Origin: Branchiostoma floridae
Taxonomy: Eukaryota > Chordata > Leptocardii > Amphioxiformes > Branchiostomatidae
Length of the DNA: 64,000 bases
Direction: 5' to 3'
Assembly (NCBI RefSeq): GCF_000003815.2
Contig: NC_049994.1
Span: forward strand, 13,032,382-13,096,381
Shown piece after piece: positions 1 through 12,922 of this stretch (position 1 is the first letter of the stretch; every line of letters begins with the position of its first letter). The notes under the pieces are model-generated. The model worked only from the letters and a program-made list of their open reading frames with translations, was not told where the DNA came from and did not search any database. Position numbers and translations under genes: made by a program.

Positions 1-99
1 TTAGATGTGACCAGTGATTCACTGCAAGTAACAGTTCTTTTACTTCCCTTAGGCCAACCTTAGGCCCTGTGAATAGAGAAACAAGATTCCAATATCACC

Positions 100-3000
100 A
101 TGGCAACACGACTACTCCGTATTCTCCACCTAAGACATCAGGCGTTGTCTCTCTGGAAAGGACCGCCAGGTTACATGAACAGGACTCTTCTGTTGGGAAG
201 ATTACCCAGTAGCACTGTATCAATGGTCCACAGTCAGCATACAGATGTAGAGAGTGGTGTAGTCACAGCTGAAGGCTCGCAAACGACAGACTTAGAAACT
301 GAGAGGTTCACCTTGGAGACAAGGTTAAGAAATGCGCAGAGTCCCGAAGACGTCTGGAAGGAACTGAACGAAGAAGGCATGACCGGAGACAATGCAGTTC
401 TCGCTATCTCCAAGTTGAATGGCTTTACACAAACCATGAAGGAGGGGGGAGTCACAAATGATGCTATTCTCCAAGATCCGAACTTCCTAGTCCTGTGTAA
501 CGTTGCTAACAACAGCGTGACTAAGATGTTCACCGGTAGCGTCCTTTCAATGCTCAGAAACTTGCTACAGATCGGTATGAACCCAGAGAGCAAGATAATC
601 AAATCCTTGGAGACTGAAATCCGATGGCGCATGCGCCGACTGAACATCTACCATCTCTGCTTTCTCGCGCAATTCCCCATGCACGATGGATCCGCCACGG
701 AGAGTCAGAAAGAGCTCATGAGCGAGGTGTTGCGGAATCTGGACATGCGCTGGACCGAACTCCGTGAACCACGGTCCGTCGTACAGCTGATGGCAAGCGT
801 GGGTCACCTGTCCACAGGGTTGATGGAGAGGTTAGAAGACAAAGTGCTAGAGATGGCGGAACAACTCACACAAGAGGAGACAGCAAGAGTGCTGCAGGTC
901 TTAGCCAATCGGGGCAGGCGGACGGTACCGCTACTCCGGGCTCTGGCCTACCACCTGTCCCGGCGACAGTTTCGGCTGGACCACAACGTCGCCTCCACCA
1001 TCGCGTACGCTTTCGCCAGCCTGAACTTCCCGAACACCGCCGTTCTGCAGAAGATGTCGTCAGAACTCGTGGAGCAGGTGCCTGAACTGAAGCCCCCCAC
1101 CCTCATCAGTTTTGCCAAGTCCTACTCCTACCTGAAGTGGCACCACCAGCCACTCGTGGACACCATGGCTGCTTACCTCACAACAAACCTCAAGTTTCTG
1201 TCGGAAGAACAGGTCAGAGCTTTGGGATTTGTTCATTTTCCCCCTGTCTATTAATCACGATCAAATATATCTATCTATATCTCCCCCAGACAGCTGCGGA
1301 CTTCTGGATTAGATTTTATCGGAAGTACCATTAGACTAATCTCCCCAAGCAGNNNNNNNNNNNNNNNNNNNNNNNNNNNNNNNNNNNNNNNNNNNNNNNN
1401 NNNNNNNNNNNNNNNNNNNNNNNNNNNNNNNNNNNNNNNNNNNNNNNNNNNNACAGCAAGATCTGCTTGGAGATTACCAATAGACTATTTTGAATGACTG
1501 ATATGTATGTACAGCCAAATGGTGATCTCCAACCATGTGTGGAAAAGCAAAATGGAAACCTGTGTCAATCTCCTGATTATGTGGAGCAGAAAGGCACACA
1601 GGAACTTGAGAAAATGATTTTTCCACATCTGCTTGGACTTGGAGATAAGGGCAACTGTTAAAGCATATTGTTAAAGGCTTGTTGTTATTCATCTATTCTT
1701 ATATTTTTTTCTACATCCTCTCAGGTGGCAAACTTTTTGCTGGCATTTGGAAGGCTGAACTTCACTCCAAGCAGTGCAGATGAGTTTTTTGATCAGGTAA
1801 CAAATTCATTAAATAGTATATAATTTATATGTCATAAAATGTTAACTTGAAGTTGAACACTTCAATATATCAGTGCCATGTGTAAACTGTAAACTATGTG
1901 ACAAGCCAAACCTGCTCTTATATTGAATTTGAAATCAAAATCATGATGTGTCCATCATGAGCCAAAGTTCATAGAATCATACCATGCAAAAGCTTCAGCA
2001 AGATCAAGTGTTTAACTGTTATGTAAGCTCATGACATGTGTCCCCAGCAAAAACCTGTAAATATGCATGTATTGCCTACATGTATATAACCAAACTTCTG
2101 TGTAACACACTCTAAAAGATTACGTTACTGTTAGAATTGCAATGGGACAAACTTGGTGAAAAAAGATGAAGACAAATGATACATAGATGATAATAAACAC
2201 CTAGGACTGTCATAACCTGTGTTCTTGTATCTCCCAGGTCCTGCCCTATGTGACAGAGGGTTTGTCCACCTTGCCCAAGTGGATGCAGCTGGACCTGGTG
2301 TGGTCGCTGGCCATCCTGGGCAGACTGACCCTAGCACTGGTGGCCAAAGTGCTGACCCCATCCTTCTACATGTCTCTTACAGGTCAGAGGTCACAGTTGA
2401 ATTCCTTTAGATCGATTTCTTATTGAACTAGTTAAACTGTATACTAATATCCAACACAAAAATTGGACTCACCCAAATTTTCGTCTGAATAGCACCAGTC
2501 AGATTAGTTTCTTATTTAAAAGGCTTACACATGTGCATGCAGTGTGGGTTCAAAACTGTCAAGAGCTTAGATGTACATACCTGCTCTTCTTTTTACTTTA
2601 TTTTAAAGAATTTAAGTACTGGTGTATATGTGGTATAAATCTCAACCATTCATAACCTCAATTCTGACATTAAAATCAATTTCTTAGCTCAGAGAAAAGA
2701 GTAGAGGTCTCCTATTAACCTTTTTCTACTGCTGGACTTCACAATCAATACAACTTTGGTGCATGCCAAAAGACTACCTCAGTAGTAAGAAGAAGATAAA
2801 ATGAAGATAAGGAGTTTTTCTCAAGTGAAACGTGTTGTTTGTTTATTTGTTGATCTCCAGAGGGACTATCCTTCAAGGCTCAGTCGTCCCTCCTGAAGAT
2901 TCTCCACATCCACACCACTGTCCGGCAGGAGCTGACCGGTTACTCCGGCCCCCTGCTGACCACAGAGTTCTGCCACCCTAGCAGGGTCCACGTCAGCCCT

Positions 3001-5045
3001 GGGAAGAACAACAAGGCAGTGTTACCTGTAGTGGACACCGTAGCCACGGTGGTGGGGGGGCTGCACAAGCTACGGTCGGAAGTCGTCACTCCGTACGGCT
3101 GGACACTTGGTTAGTGTTAGACTTGATGTTTGTTTATACAGCTACATTTGTATCTTAGAAATGTGTGTTGTTCTTCTTTTTAAACTTGTATGAGACACCT
3201 ATGGATCCCAAGTTACTTTTTTATTAGATTTAATGCCAACAGTTTTTGCTGGGTATCGATGTGCAGATGTTGGCACCAAATCCGTTATGTGTTTAGGCCC
3301 AGGATTAGATACATTATCTGAAAAGGCCCGGTGGACGTCACTCCAACGTAAGAGAAAGTTATATTAAGTGCCTTTTCCAAAGGCACAACACCAGGACCAG
3401 TGGGTATCCAGTTTATGCTGGTTACCAAAGAGGGTACAAATGAACTTTGACGTTAACATAATTATTGTTGATGTCGCCCCTTAGACTGTGAGTTTGTGCT
3501 GGACAAGGATAACCGCGGCCTGACTGTACATGAGTACAAGGCTGACCACATCCCCGGGGACCAATCAGGACTGATAGCACTGCCAGAGGGAAGCCACAGG
3601 TCAGATATGCTCTTCTGTTAGCTGTCAATCAATCAGTAAATCAACCAATCAAATACCATATTATGGAAAGATGTTTCAAGAAACGTAAATGTTGGTAATA
3701 GTTGACTGCTTTCACCCAACTTGCACAAGTATAAAGCAATGCAGAGAAACTATATCAAACTTTGTAATTGTATGGTGAATTTTACAATGAGGCAGTTGCA
3801 AATCATTGAAATAAAGAAATAGGTTATCTACTGGTACTTCTTATGCAGTCACACAGATTTAACAGTACTTGATACATACTGTATTTGTTTTCTGAATATT
3901 ACTTCTGTACATTGTATCCGAAATGGCAACTGGCAGTTCCTCGCCTCTTGTATGGAATTACAGTTTACAGAATGACCATGTAAGTAACCCCGTTGTGTGC
4001 AGGTTTGCACTGCTGGTGTGGGAGTATGGGAACTACTGTGTGCAGAGTAGGAAGCTGCTGGGCAGGTTTGCCATGTGCAGACGACATCTACAGGCAGCAG
4101 ACTTCACCTTACTGGAGGTGGGCTCACTTCAGTCTAGTGCTGTAGATATGTATAGTTTATGTCAATGAAACAGAACAAAGTTTTTAAAGTCTATTGATTC
4201 TTGTGTTGCAGCATGATGTAAAGTGATATCTTGCCAATGTGGTGTGGTATTGTAGATTTGGGTGTTAAAAAGATTTATATAGCCAGCTTTTCTTCTTTTA
4301 TACTACATGAATATGTATGAGAATTGTCAGCAATGAACACTAATACACACAAATAAACACACATGTGCACACGCACCTCTCCCACTCTGTCTCTCATTTT
4401 CTCTCTTTCCTTCTCTCTTTATCCTTCTATTTTACTCATCCTTTAAGGAGGTTATGATCTCCTTGTTGTTTTTCTCTCTCTAACACACACATGCGCTAGA
4501 CTCCCTTGCAGTCTTCGGACGGGGCTGTTTTTTTGGGGGTGGGGGGCGTTGGTTCACAATTTTCAATGTTGGCCATTGTCTCTTGTGTCGGGAAAGGGAG
4601 TTAATCGAGGAAGGGAGTTAATCGAGGAAGGGTTGATGGGACGGGGGAAAACTCCCTTCCACAGCAAACTCCCTTCCTTGATTAACTCCCTTTCCCAACA
4701 CAAGAGACCAGGGCCAATGTTGAAAATCGCGAACCAACGCGAAAAAAGCCCCGTCCGAAGACTGCAAGGGAGTCTACACATGCGCACACCTAAACGCACA
4801 AACATAATGTTATTGTGTCCACCACTCATCAGTGCACTTGTTGTGTTTTTGCATCTATGGACTGTTGCTTAACCTGCCATTATGCCTACAGTGTATTACA
4901 CATATTTGTATCTGATATTTTGTGCCTTTTTTCACAGGTGCCGTTTTACGAATGGAAAGAGCTGAAATCAGAGTTCCAGCGAGTAGAGTATATCAAGGAC
5001 AAGATAAGAAAGGCTATAGCAGAGGAGGCCGTCAATGTATTATAG
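100..5045 (+). CDS. TBRG4: TBRG4 / FASTKD4 orthologue, mitochondrial RNA-binding FASTK-family protein
   Basis: Seven coding exons join in frame: 100-1212, 1725-1796, 2238-2382, 2861-3109, 3485-3599, 4003-4117, 4938-5045. All junctions are GT-AG and the product is 638 residues (human TBRG4 is about 630). The first ATG opens a basic, acid-poor leader ([14 protein letters not shown]...) typical of mitochondrial import. The middle carries the FAST_1/FAST_2 helical repeats, recognised from blocks such as [27 protein letters not shown] and LLAFGRLNF. The last two exons encode the RAP domain ([16 protein letters not shown], then [14 protein letters not shown]). The family stabilises and processes mitochondrial mRNAs in the matrix; the exact RNA targets cannot be inferred here. 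Assignment to FASTKD4 rather than another FASTKD rests on my recollection of the human sequence, which matches along the whole length. An assembly gap (1353-1452) lies in intron 1 and removes no coding sequence that I can detect. Confidence 0.93.
1338..1475. mobile_element. Small MITE-like element with CTCCAAGCAG ends, interrupted by a gap
   Basis: Left end AATCTCCCCAAGCAG (1338-1352) and right end CTGCTTGGAGATT (1463-1475) are inverted copies of each other and bracket a 100-N gap inside TBRG4 intron 1. The same end motif recurs elsewhere in the window (near 23100, 47430, 47803, 51552, 51749), so this is probably one member of a short terminal-inverted-repeat family. The interior is lost in the gap. 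Confidence 0.45.
4497..4776. mobile_element. Foldback MITE with 9-bp target duplication in TBRG4 intron 6
   Basis: An almost complete hairpin of 280 bp. The left arm starting TAGACTCCCTTGCAGTC pairs with the right arm ending in its reverse complement, and complementarity continues through most of the element (for example the repeated gggagttaatc block). It is flanked by the direct repeat CACATGCGC at 4488-4496 and 4777-4785, a 9-bp target-site duplication. A duplication of 8-10 bp is typical of Mutator-like elements; the superfamily call is inference. No coding capacity. Confidence 0.75.
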
Positions 5046-6055
5046 CCACGCTGTACCACATAACGCTTACGAGAAAACCTGTAAAACAATCTAGCTATAG
5101 AGTTTGGTACTACAATGTTCAAATGTTAGGATATTATGATGCAAAAGCAAGATTTTCTTAAGGAATTAAGGAAGAATAAGTGTTCAACAGTGACTGTTCA
5201 ACAATCTTTTGAAATTAATCTACATCACACTGTAGGGTGATGTTACAAAAACATCCATGACAATTACAATCAAGATCAAGATATGTTGATGAAATGAAAT
5301 GTACAATGTAGTGTACAATGGAAGCTGTGCGTGAAGTTATCAACAATACATTGGAATGTATGGAATTAAAATGTCTGTTAAAAAACTCAAACTGTTGTTG
5401 TGTGCTTCCTATTCATAATGTCTGAATCAGTAAGACACTGTTGTCTTCCTGGAATAGATTTTATTTCACACCTGTAATTTTCCACTGCTATCTAGGAGTA
5501 TATTGTCATGTATTGAAGTATTCAGGGCACACACACTCACTCACTCGTCCTCTTGCACGTGTTGCTTAAAGCCAACTGAAAGTACCACGGTTCTCCACCG
5601 TACTCTGCTCGTCAATGCTAACTGCGCCTGGTGGAGGGTGATGTCATACACACATACTTTTATTAATTATTGTAGCCCGCCATGATTATGTATGAATAGA
5701 TTATATTTAACTCGTAAATTTCCACTGCTATCCAGGATTATATTATCATGCATTAGATTCTACATGGCTTACACTCCTGCATGTACATGAATTCTAAGTT
5801 ATTCCTTACTAATCTGACATGAAGTCATCTATTTGTCTTTTAATAACGTTTACCCATTGAAAAAACGGGGAAATGAAATACATGTGCGGGTATTCGCGCA
5901 TGCGCGTGAAGGACTGTAGGTACAGCACGTTCGACGTTCCAGAATGCCAAGAATCGAATTCGAACCAGCGCCTAGCAACCGAATTCTATTTACAAAACAC
6001 CCGTCAGAGAAGCCTGAGTTTTCGAGTCACGTTTTTTACGAACTCCTTGGCAAAG
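5046..6055. other. Intergenic region with a pair of related repeats
   Basis: No coding exon seen. Contains the TBRG4 3' untranslated region and two related segments about 240 bp apart (tccactgct at 5481 and 5721, each within a similar block containing ggatta/ggagta-tatt). The 6056 start codon of the next gene is preceded by CpG-rich sequence (gcgcatgcgcgtg near 5897) compatible with its promoter. Confidence 0.4.
5365..5370 (+). promoter_or_regulatory. Candidate TBRG4 polyadenylation signal (ATTAAA)
   Basis: ATTAAA lies about 320 bases past the TBRG4 stop, followed by a T/G-rich stretch (ctgttgttgtgtgcttcc). It is the best-placed signal before the next gene, but a weak hexamer with no cDNA support. 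Confidence 0.35.
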
Positions 6056-8904
6056 ATGGGACTTTTGGGGATCTTGAAGAAGATAGCGATTTTGTACTTC
6101 CTGTCTTGTCTAATTCCGGACAAGCATGAGAAGTTCCGGGATTTGCTTGAGTACTGGCCGCGGAAAGACGCTGTAGGGCTCACTATGGTGGAGAAACTAC
6201 CCGTCTTCGAAACCACCGAAGACTCGCTCAGAGTGTACCAGGTAACGTTACGGACACGGATGTCAACTCGTGTGTACTGTATACACTATATTCAGTTAGC
6301 TAGTCGGTAAATGAGTTGTATGATCGCTACCTGTATCCATTATACTCTACAAGGGAATTTCCGGAATCGAGGGGATACAACCTATCATACTTAACATCTG
6401 TGATGGTTGTTGTTTAGACACCATCCACACACTGACAAACGCGACTGTCTTTGGTGCTCAACACCATCAACTCACAGTTGTCGCGGTGTTGAACACCATC
6501 TACACACACGCTAACACACCTGTCACTTGTGCTGAACACTGATAATCATACGTGTCCCTGGTGCTGAACACCATCCAAGCACTGGTAAACACACCTGTCT
6601 CTGGTGCTGAACTTTCTGGATTGGGACGAAAAGACTGACAAATCTGTGTTCCATCTTTCTCTTTAATGACACGAGAATCTTAAAGTTTTGTTGTGACTAT
6701 TTTGTATGTGTTGTGTTATACCACAGATTACCGATAGAGAGACCTTCATAACTGCGTATGTCCGACCGTCAGACACCGGAGGTCTCGGCAAGCTGGTCCG
6801 CTGTAAGTTGTACAAGGGCAGAAGCCGTGACGTCATGATCACAGCTCTGACTGACTACGGCTGGAAGGACCAGAACACAGTTCTGAATGACGTCACTGAT
6901 ACTGAAGACGCATGGTGAGTTATCTTGATATCATTGTTACTACACAATAGTTGTCTGCAAATTGGTTCCCTGAAAGAACTCATGCACTTTCTAGAAGTAT
7001 TTTGAGTCTACGATCTTTTGTATGCCATATCCCTGGCGCCGAACACCACGGAGAAGGTAACACACAGTTAACATAACTATCCTTGGTGCTGAACACCATC
7101 TATGGAAAGGACAGCGCACCAGTCCCCGGTGTCAACACTGTCCATACACCGTCCCTGGTGCTGAACACCTTCCACACACAGGTTTCCTTGAATGGACTCG
7201 AATGCGCTTTCGAAAATGTATAAGATACTCATACAAGGAAATTGTTGTCATTCACACAAAGTTGCACCTGACACAGAAGCATCAACACATACTATGTGTC
7301 CCTCTGTATGGCACAAACCCAAACCCCTGCCGGACAGCATGTTCCAACCTTGCCGTTCCCCAGGCGCTACAGTTACCTCATGACCAGCTGTTTCTGGAAC
7401 CGCCGGGATCCTTATCGCCGCTTCGACGAGCTGGCCGAACTGCCGCCACCAGACCCGCTCACCTGGTTGCTCAGGGCTGGCAGGAATGTCTTTAAAACAG
7501 CCACAAGTTACTTCCAGGACGGTGGACGCTCGATAGGGAAGGCGACAGGTCAGTGTTTGGGTGTTCTTTTCCATTGCTTTCAAAGAATAAGATAAACCCA
7601 CCTTGTTCACTTGTATAGAGACACAAATTGCACCCCCCCCCCAAAAAAAACCTCGTTAACAAGCTTAAGTGTACTGTGAATCTTAAAATATTCTTGGTGT
7701 CACAAAACACGTCTACAATATTGTTTTGACTGCGAACGTGAAACGCCACACAAATCTCCTTTACGCTTTTACCGTAAAATTCAATCTCCGCAAAAATGAA
7801 TTTACATTACTGAAACAGAAAGTTTGGGTGCAAGATGTGACCGAACCTAGCACGTACACGTGTTGCAAAGAGGAAATAATTTTCGAAACGACAGTTTAAG
7901 GCTAATGATATTGGTGCACACTGTCAATGGCGTGAATTAAGGAAAGAGACCCTACAGTTGGTCTTCAGTTATTCTGTTCGGGAGAACGAATATGAAGTTT
8001 AGTCTGTATTCCTAGATATCACGATGTATTTATTTCTGCTGCTCCAGACCCACGAACGGACGACACCAACACACAAACGACACTGACGATGACTGTAAAG
8101 GCATACGTGACTAAAACGGTCTTGCCTGAGGACGCTGAACCTGATAATCCCAATGGTGAGTACGGGTGAATTGTTGTTGTTCACAGATCAGTCTAAACTT
8201 GTTTTAACGAAAAGTAAGAACATTGATGGTTAAGTGATGTACTCATTGACACTAAATTGCTATCCATATCGTTGCTAACTGCGAATATATAACGTTTAAC
8301 TTAACAATTAGTGTATTTATCTTTTTTTGTTGGTTAGTATCCCGAACTTTACTTATATCTCTTTTGTAAGAGTTGTTGGATAGTTCGTACGCGTACCTGT
8401 TTAACAGTATAGAGATGTAGATTCATAATTAACTAAGATATGAAAAATAGATTCATTTTTGGTCTAGTCAAACCATTTCTTTACTTACAGACTCGGTAAA
8501 GGAAGATGACGCTACGATAGGCTGGTTTGACCAACTCTGCCGCACAGTCGGACACAGCGTAGCCTCGGTGTGTGGGGCAGGTGACGTCACAACAACTGTT
8601 GGAACGGGACAGACGAGCGAAGGAAATACAGATATCGGTAGGGAAACATACTTTCCGTGGGGTCATAATGTGGTCTATAAGATATATACAAGCACACTTT
8701 TACGGACACCTAAAATGACACACTTTCGTTCGATTAATGAAAGATTTTCGATATCTATCTTATACTTAAATAAGGTTCCATTCAATTTTTTGTGTTAAAT
8801 CGGCCTCAGGTGATGACGAGTCCACCACAGGCAGGTGGCACGCCTTCAACTACGTCATGGATCACGTGATCACAGGGTGGGCAGCTGAAGGGGGAGGGGG
8901 TTAA
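6056..8904 (+). CDS. Unrecognised, probably secreted 302-residue protein
   Basis: Six exons join in frame: 6056-6241, 6727-6914, 7364-7548, 8048-8155, 8491-8637, 8810-8904. All introns are GT-AG and most sit in phase 1 or 2. The chosen ATG at 6056 has A at -3 and G at +4 and opens a hydrophobic leader (MGLLGILKKIAILYFLSC) that looks like a signal peptide or anchor; the frame stays open 61 codons upstream, but that stretch looks non-coding. I do not recognise a domain. The first half is mixed alpha/beta in composition (ITDRETFITAYVRPSD; LVRCKLYKGRSRDVMITALT; SYLMTSCFWNRRDPYRRF), and the second half is acidic and Thr-rich with only two cysteines (QLC, SVCGAG). It ends in a glycine run. Conserved splice sites with low-complexity introns argue that the gene is real. 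Function unknown. Confidence 0.7.
6405..7185. repeat. Degenerate minisatellite related to the 26-bp array, in two introns
   Basis: Introns 1 and 2 of the preceding gene (about 6405-6620 and 7025-7185) hold diverged repeats around the core CTGGTGCTGAACACCATC. The core resembles the downstream 26-bp unit (tgtccttggtgctaaaggacc), so both may be parts of one expanded repeat family. Confidence 0.55.
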
Positions 8905-9417
8905 GATGAGTGATGTAGAAATGTTAATAGTTCAAAGAAAAAAGTATTTTGTAAAAAAAAAAACACAAACAAAAAATTCAAAAAAAGAGTCTTGGAATAG
9001 CCTCAAGAGGGAATGTGTGATATCTTCCAAGCTACAATAGTATTGCCTGAGCTACATTTAGTTCTTCACATAAACTGAAACATTACAGATCTGATTTTCA
9101 TTTAAAGTAAACCAATGAAATATGTTATATTCCCTGGATTTGCATCAAGTTTTGACAAATGTTATGAAAGAAGATCTTCCTGCGCTTGTTGGTGTACGAA
9201 GAATAAAATGACAATACTTTGTTCATATTCAGCAAATTGTACTTCTGGTGCTACATGCATGTTACGTGTGTACATTGGACAGACAGCACATCTTATCATA
9301 CCCTACATTTCTGTCACTGCATTTTCCAGGCAAGAGTCTATCCTGGATTAAGGGCGAGATTTATGCTTGTCTCCTAAGTTTATCTGAGTATCAATTCTGT
9401 ATGAAGTAACCAATAGA

Positions 9418-9423
9418 AATAAA
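9418..9423 (+). promoter_or_regulatory. Candidate polyadenylation signal (AATAAA)
   Basis: AATAAA about 510 bases past the stop of the 302-residue gene. A second AATAAA at 9202-9207 is an equally possible site. The 8905-9594 stretch otherwise shows only A/T-rich untranslated sequence. Confidence 0.35.
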
Positions 9424-9594
9424 ATGGATGTGGAAAGCTTGCTCATGTATTGCAGTCTACATGCTTTCATGTACTATATGTACGGGAATGTTACATTTTG
9501 AGTTAAGGAATGATTGTGAAACAAATTCAAATATTCATTAAACCACCTCTTTTACTTTGTACTACTTTACCTACTTAAGTAAATCGATTGTGTT

Positions 9595-10033
9595 CAGCGC
9601 CCGGGATAGGTGTGTCTTCCTATCAGACCTCCTCTGTCCTTATTTTCAAAGGGCGTACCTGTCCTTAGTGCTGAAGGACCTCCTCTGTCCTTGATACTTA
9701 ATGTCATTCCCTGTCCTTAGTGAAGATTCCCTGTCCTTGGTGCTAAAGGACCACCCCTGTCGTTGGTGCTAAAGGACATTCCCTGTCCTTAGTGCTAAAG
9801 TACCTTCCCTGTCCTTTGTGCTAAAGGACCTTCCTTGTCCTTGGTGCTAAAGGACCTTCCCTGTCCTTGGTGCTAAAGGATCCTGCCCGTCCTTGGTGCT
9901 AAAGGACCTTCCCTGTCCTTAGTGCTAAAGGAGCTTCCCTGTCCTTAATGCTAAAGGACCCTCCCTGTCCTTAGTGCTAAAGGAGCTTCCCTGTCCTTAG
10001 TGCTTAAGGACCTTCCCTGTCCTTAGTGCTAAA
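9595..10033. repeat. 26-bp minisatellite, left half
   Basis: Tandem array with consensus near CCTTCCCTGTCCTTAGTG followed by CTAAAGGA (26 bp). The first units (9595-9720) are degenerate and the later ones regular. The array stops abruptly at 10033 within a unit and resumes at 15892, showing that the intervening 5.85 kb was inserted into a pre-existing array. Confidence 0.9.
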
Positions 10034-12474
10034 CCCTTCCGCTGCGTACAGCCTCGAGCGTGGTTCCCCCGAGGCAAGCCCGATCCTGCCCCGATAACCC
10101 ACGATTAGGGAATCGCTATTCGTCGGCAATCCCCGGTAATCCCCGGTGTACTTCGGGAGAACAGCCTCGTTTTCATGTTTACAGGGTGGACATTGTTTGC
10201 AAGGTTATCGAGCGAGTTTTTGTGACATTTGCAGCTTAATTTTAGCGCGATATGATCGCGCTACCATGAAGACGCTTCCGGAGACGACAGATGAGTGATC
10301 ATTTCACAATCAACGAGGACTCAGATAAATGTAACTACAATGAAAACTATGATCTAGCCATGTCTTGGCCTCGTGTTTACAACTGTATGTAACATCGTAA
10401 GCCATGGGAAGGGATCTGTACGAGTTTTGAAAAGATATTTGTGACATTACTTGGTTTTTACAGATGATCGATCATGTGTTGACTTACCGGAGTAAGCATT
10501 TCCATATGTCATTGGTGAAATATATTCAAATAGACCTGGAACAATCTTGTCTTTGTTTTGTTCGCCTTGTGTATGGTCTAAGCTTTTCAGAAATGTAACG
10601 GGAGGTGCTGTAACTTCGGACGACTTTTTACTAGTTCGACATCACAGAGGACGGGTGTGGGTTGTTAGAAAACCGTTACGTTTAGGTCAATGATAAATGA
10701 GCATGTTAGTATCGATAGCCTTGTCCTTGTGGAGACGACTTTACATGGTCCATGCTCTATCAAGCGGTGGATTACAGTCGGATAAAGCGGCGCGGCATTG
10801 AAAGTAACAAAACGTTCGATTCTGTTCTACTTCAAACATGGTGCTCTAACTTCGGATGATACATGATCAGATCAATTTTCTAAATCTTAGTTAAGATATG
10901 CGTAAAAGAATTGGAAAATTACGTATCAAATAACTTCAACTTTCCACTGATGGTCAATTTTTGGTCGTGCGTAAATCGTTAGAGATCTGAAGCGCACTGT
11001 AACGAAACATGGGCTTACGCCGCCAGTTCCTTGTAGGCCATGTCGACGTTGATGATCTCTTAATATTGTGCCTAAGGTGGTAAATAGTTAGGCTTCTGAA
11101 AATCACTGCAAACTGCAGACGCACAAATAGTCCACATATGTTTTCCGAAGCTGCCTAGCCATGCATACACCGGAAATTGACGCGTTGACCTCTGCACTCG
11201 GCAAGCGCACACCGCATGTGAATCCAAAATGCGCTGTAAACATCCACTGTTGTTCCATTGAAAGCCGTGCCAGATTCTATCCATTCTGGTAAAATGCAAA
11301 GAAATCTTGGTAGCTTTTACAAGTTACAAACGATTTCCTGGTTGGTTAATTCGCCATATAATGCGTCACATTCTCCCTACATAATAGCGTAAGTTGCTAT
11401 CTTGATGGACGAGCCAACAACTCGGAAGCACGGGTGTGTGTTTAGGGGTTGAACATAAGTTTACGTTTTAGGTAAACAATGATGTTTGTTATGAACTGCG
11501 TTTCAATAAAAAAAATATTAAATACTAAATATATATTTCACGAACAATGCATACGTATCTGTGATTGGTTTCTTAGTATTTCATTATAATTTATCACACC
11601 CCTTTAGCAGTACTATTGTCGTCCTTGCGCTAAGGCTTACACAGCGCGCAATACCCTTGAGCGGGATAGACTAATATGAACATGGGGAAACAATTGCACG
11701 GAGGAATGTCCACTTTAAAACCGAAAGACTCCAAACCGTCACTGAAATTTGGTTACCATCATAACTACCACCAATAAATAGTGATTTGGTAACGGGACGA
11801 AATGTATTTTCAGATACAATGGTCAAACAAAAGAGTGATGTGATAATGTTACAGTCCAGCTATTTCCCCACCAAATTCGATTTACACAGAAATCGCGACA
11901 GAAACTTTTCATACACGGCACCAAGATTTCTCTCTGAACCAAGAAGTGTGGAGTTGACATAATCGTATTTACCTTATAATATGAGCGAAAGGAACATGAT
12001 TCCATTATTAAACGCGTCTTGTTATTTTGAATTGTCAGTGTGCTATTTTGTTAATTACTACGCGTGAAATACACGACCGCCAGATTAGAATGCTTCTTAT
12101 CAACACGATCGTGCGAAGAAAATTTAGCTTTTGTAGATCGTTACACGGACCAACTTATACTACAACATTGATAACACCACACGAATGTTTGCCGAATTCA
12201 GAATTTTACTCAACAATTTTGAAAGCTTGCCTGAGGTATATGAACTAGTTACGTTAGAGAAACAGTTGCTTTAAAAATGTTACATAGAGTTTCCCCTACT
12301 CGAGAACATAAGAAAAACATAGCAAGCAACTCTGTAACATGGATTCACCAATGACATTTACAATTACAATTTCAATGAGATTCTAAATGTATGTACAAAA
12401 ATGGAAAAAAAAGATTATTGTGTATATAACGTTATCATCAAATCATATGCCTTTGCATGTGTAAACATGCCAGG

Positions 12475-12843
12475 ACGGTGTCTAACCTAGTAACAACGAC
12501 TAGAACTGTAGCGACGGGACTCGCACTCAGAAACGCTAGATCAATCACTGTACCGAAAGCCCGTACTGTGAGGCTTAGTAACTCCTTCCTCCACTGTGCA
12601 ATTCGGCTCTATAACAAGACAACTGCCCAGTAAACACTATTCAACATTTTAGTCGCTATGCACACAGTCTGTAACTTCTGTATGGTTTGTCTAACGTAAC
12701 TTTAATGAATTATTGTACTATATGATCGCTCAGCGAAAAAGAGTGTTTTTGATATGCCGGTTATTGCCAAGTGTTGTAATAAGAACAAAATCCGGGTGTA
12801 TCACCCGTGAGTTCCTTACTGAATAAAACATTTCATTTCATTT
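12475..12843 (+). pseudogene. 5'-truncated LINE fragment (C-terminal end of a reverse-transcriptase ORF plus 3' tail)
   Basis: In the frame ending at TAA 12631-12633 the translation contains VRLSNSFLHCAIRLYN, matching the conserved 'SF...AIRLYN' end of many non-LTR retrotransposon ORF2 proteins. It is followed by about 200 bases of untranslated sequence and a tail TGAATAAAACATTTCATTTC ending near 12843, typical of short LINE tail repeats. The fragment lies inside the pogo element, so it was acquired after or carried by it. Too short for clade assignment. Confidence 0.5.
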
Positions 12844-12922
12844 AAACTGTCGTTTCCGAGAAGTGCAAATCGTTCTATTAATGTCAATTCGACATTACCA
12901 AACATGTTCAAACTTCCAACTT

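Noticed and set aside
5944-6129. Overlapping frame MPRIEFEPAPSN... at the first exon of the 302-residue gene
   Set aside because: It has no compatible donor leading to the next exon, whereas the frame starting at 6056 joins five further exons in phase.
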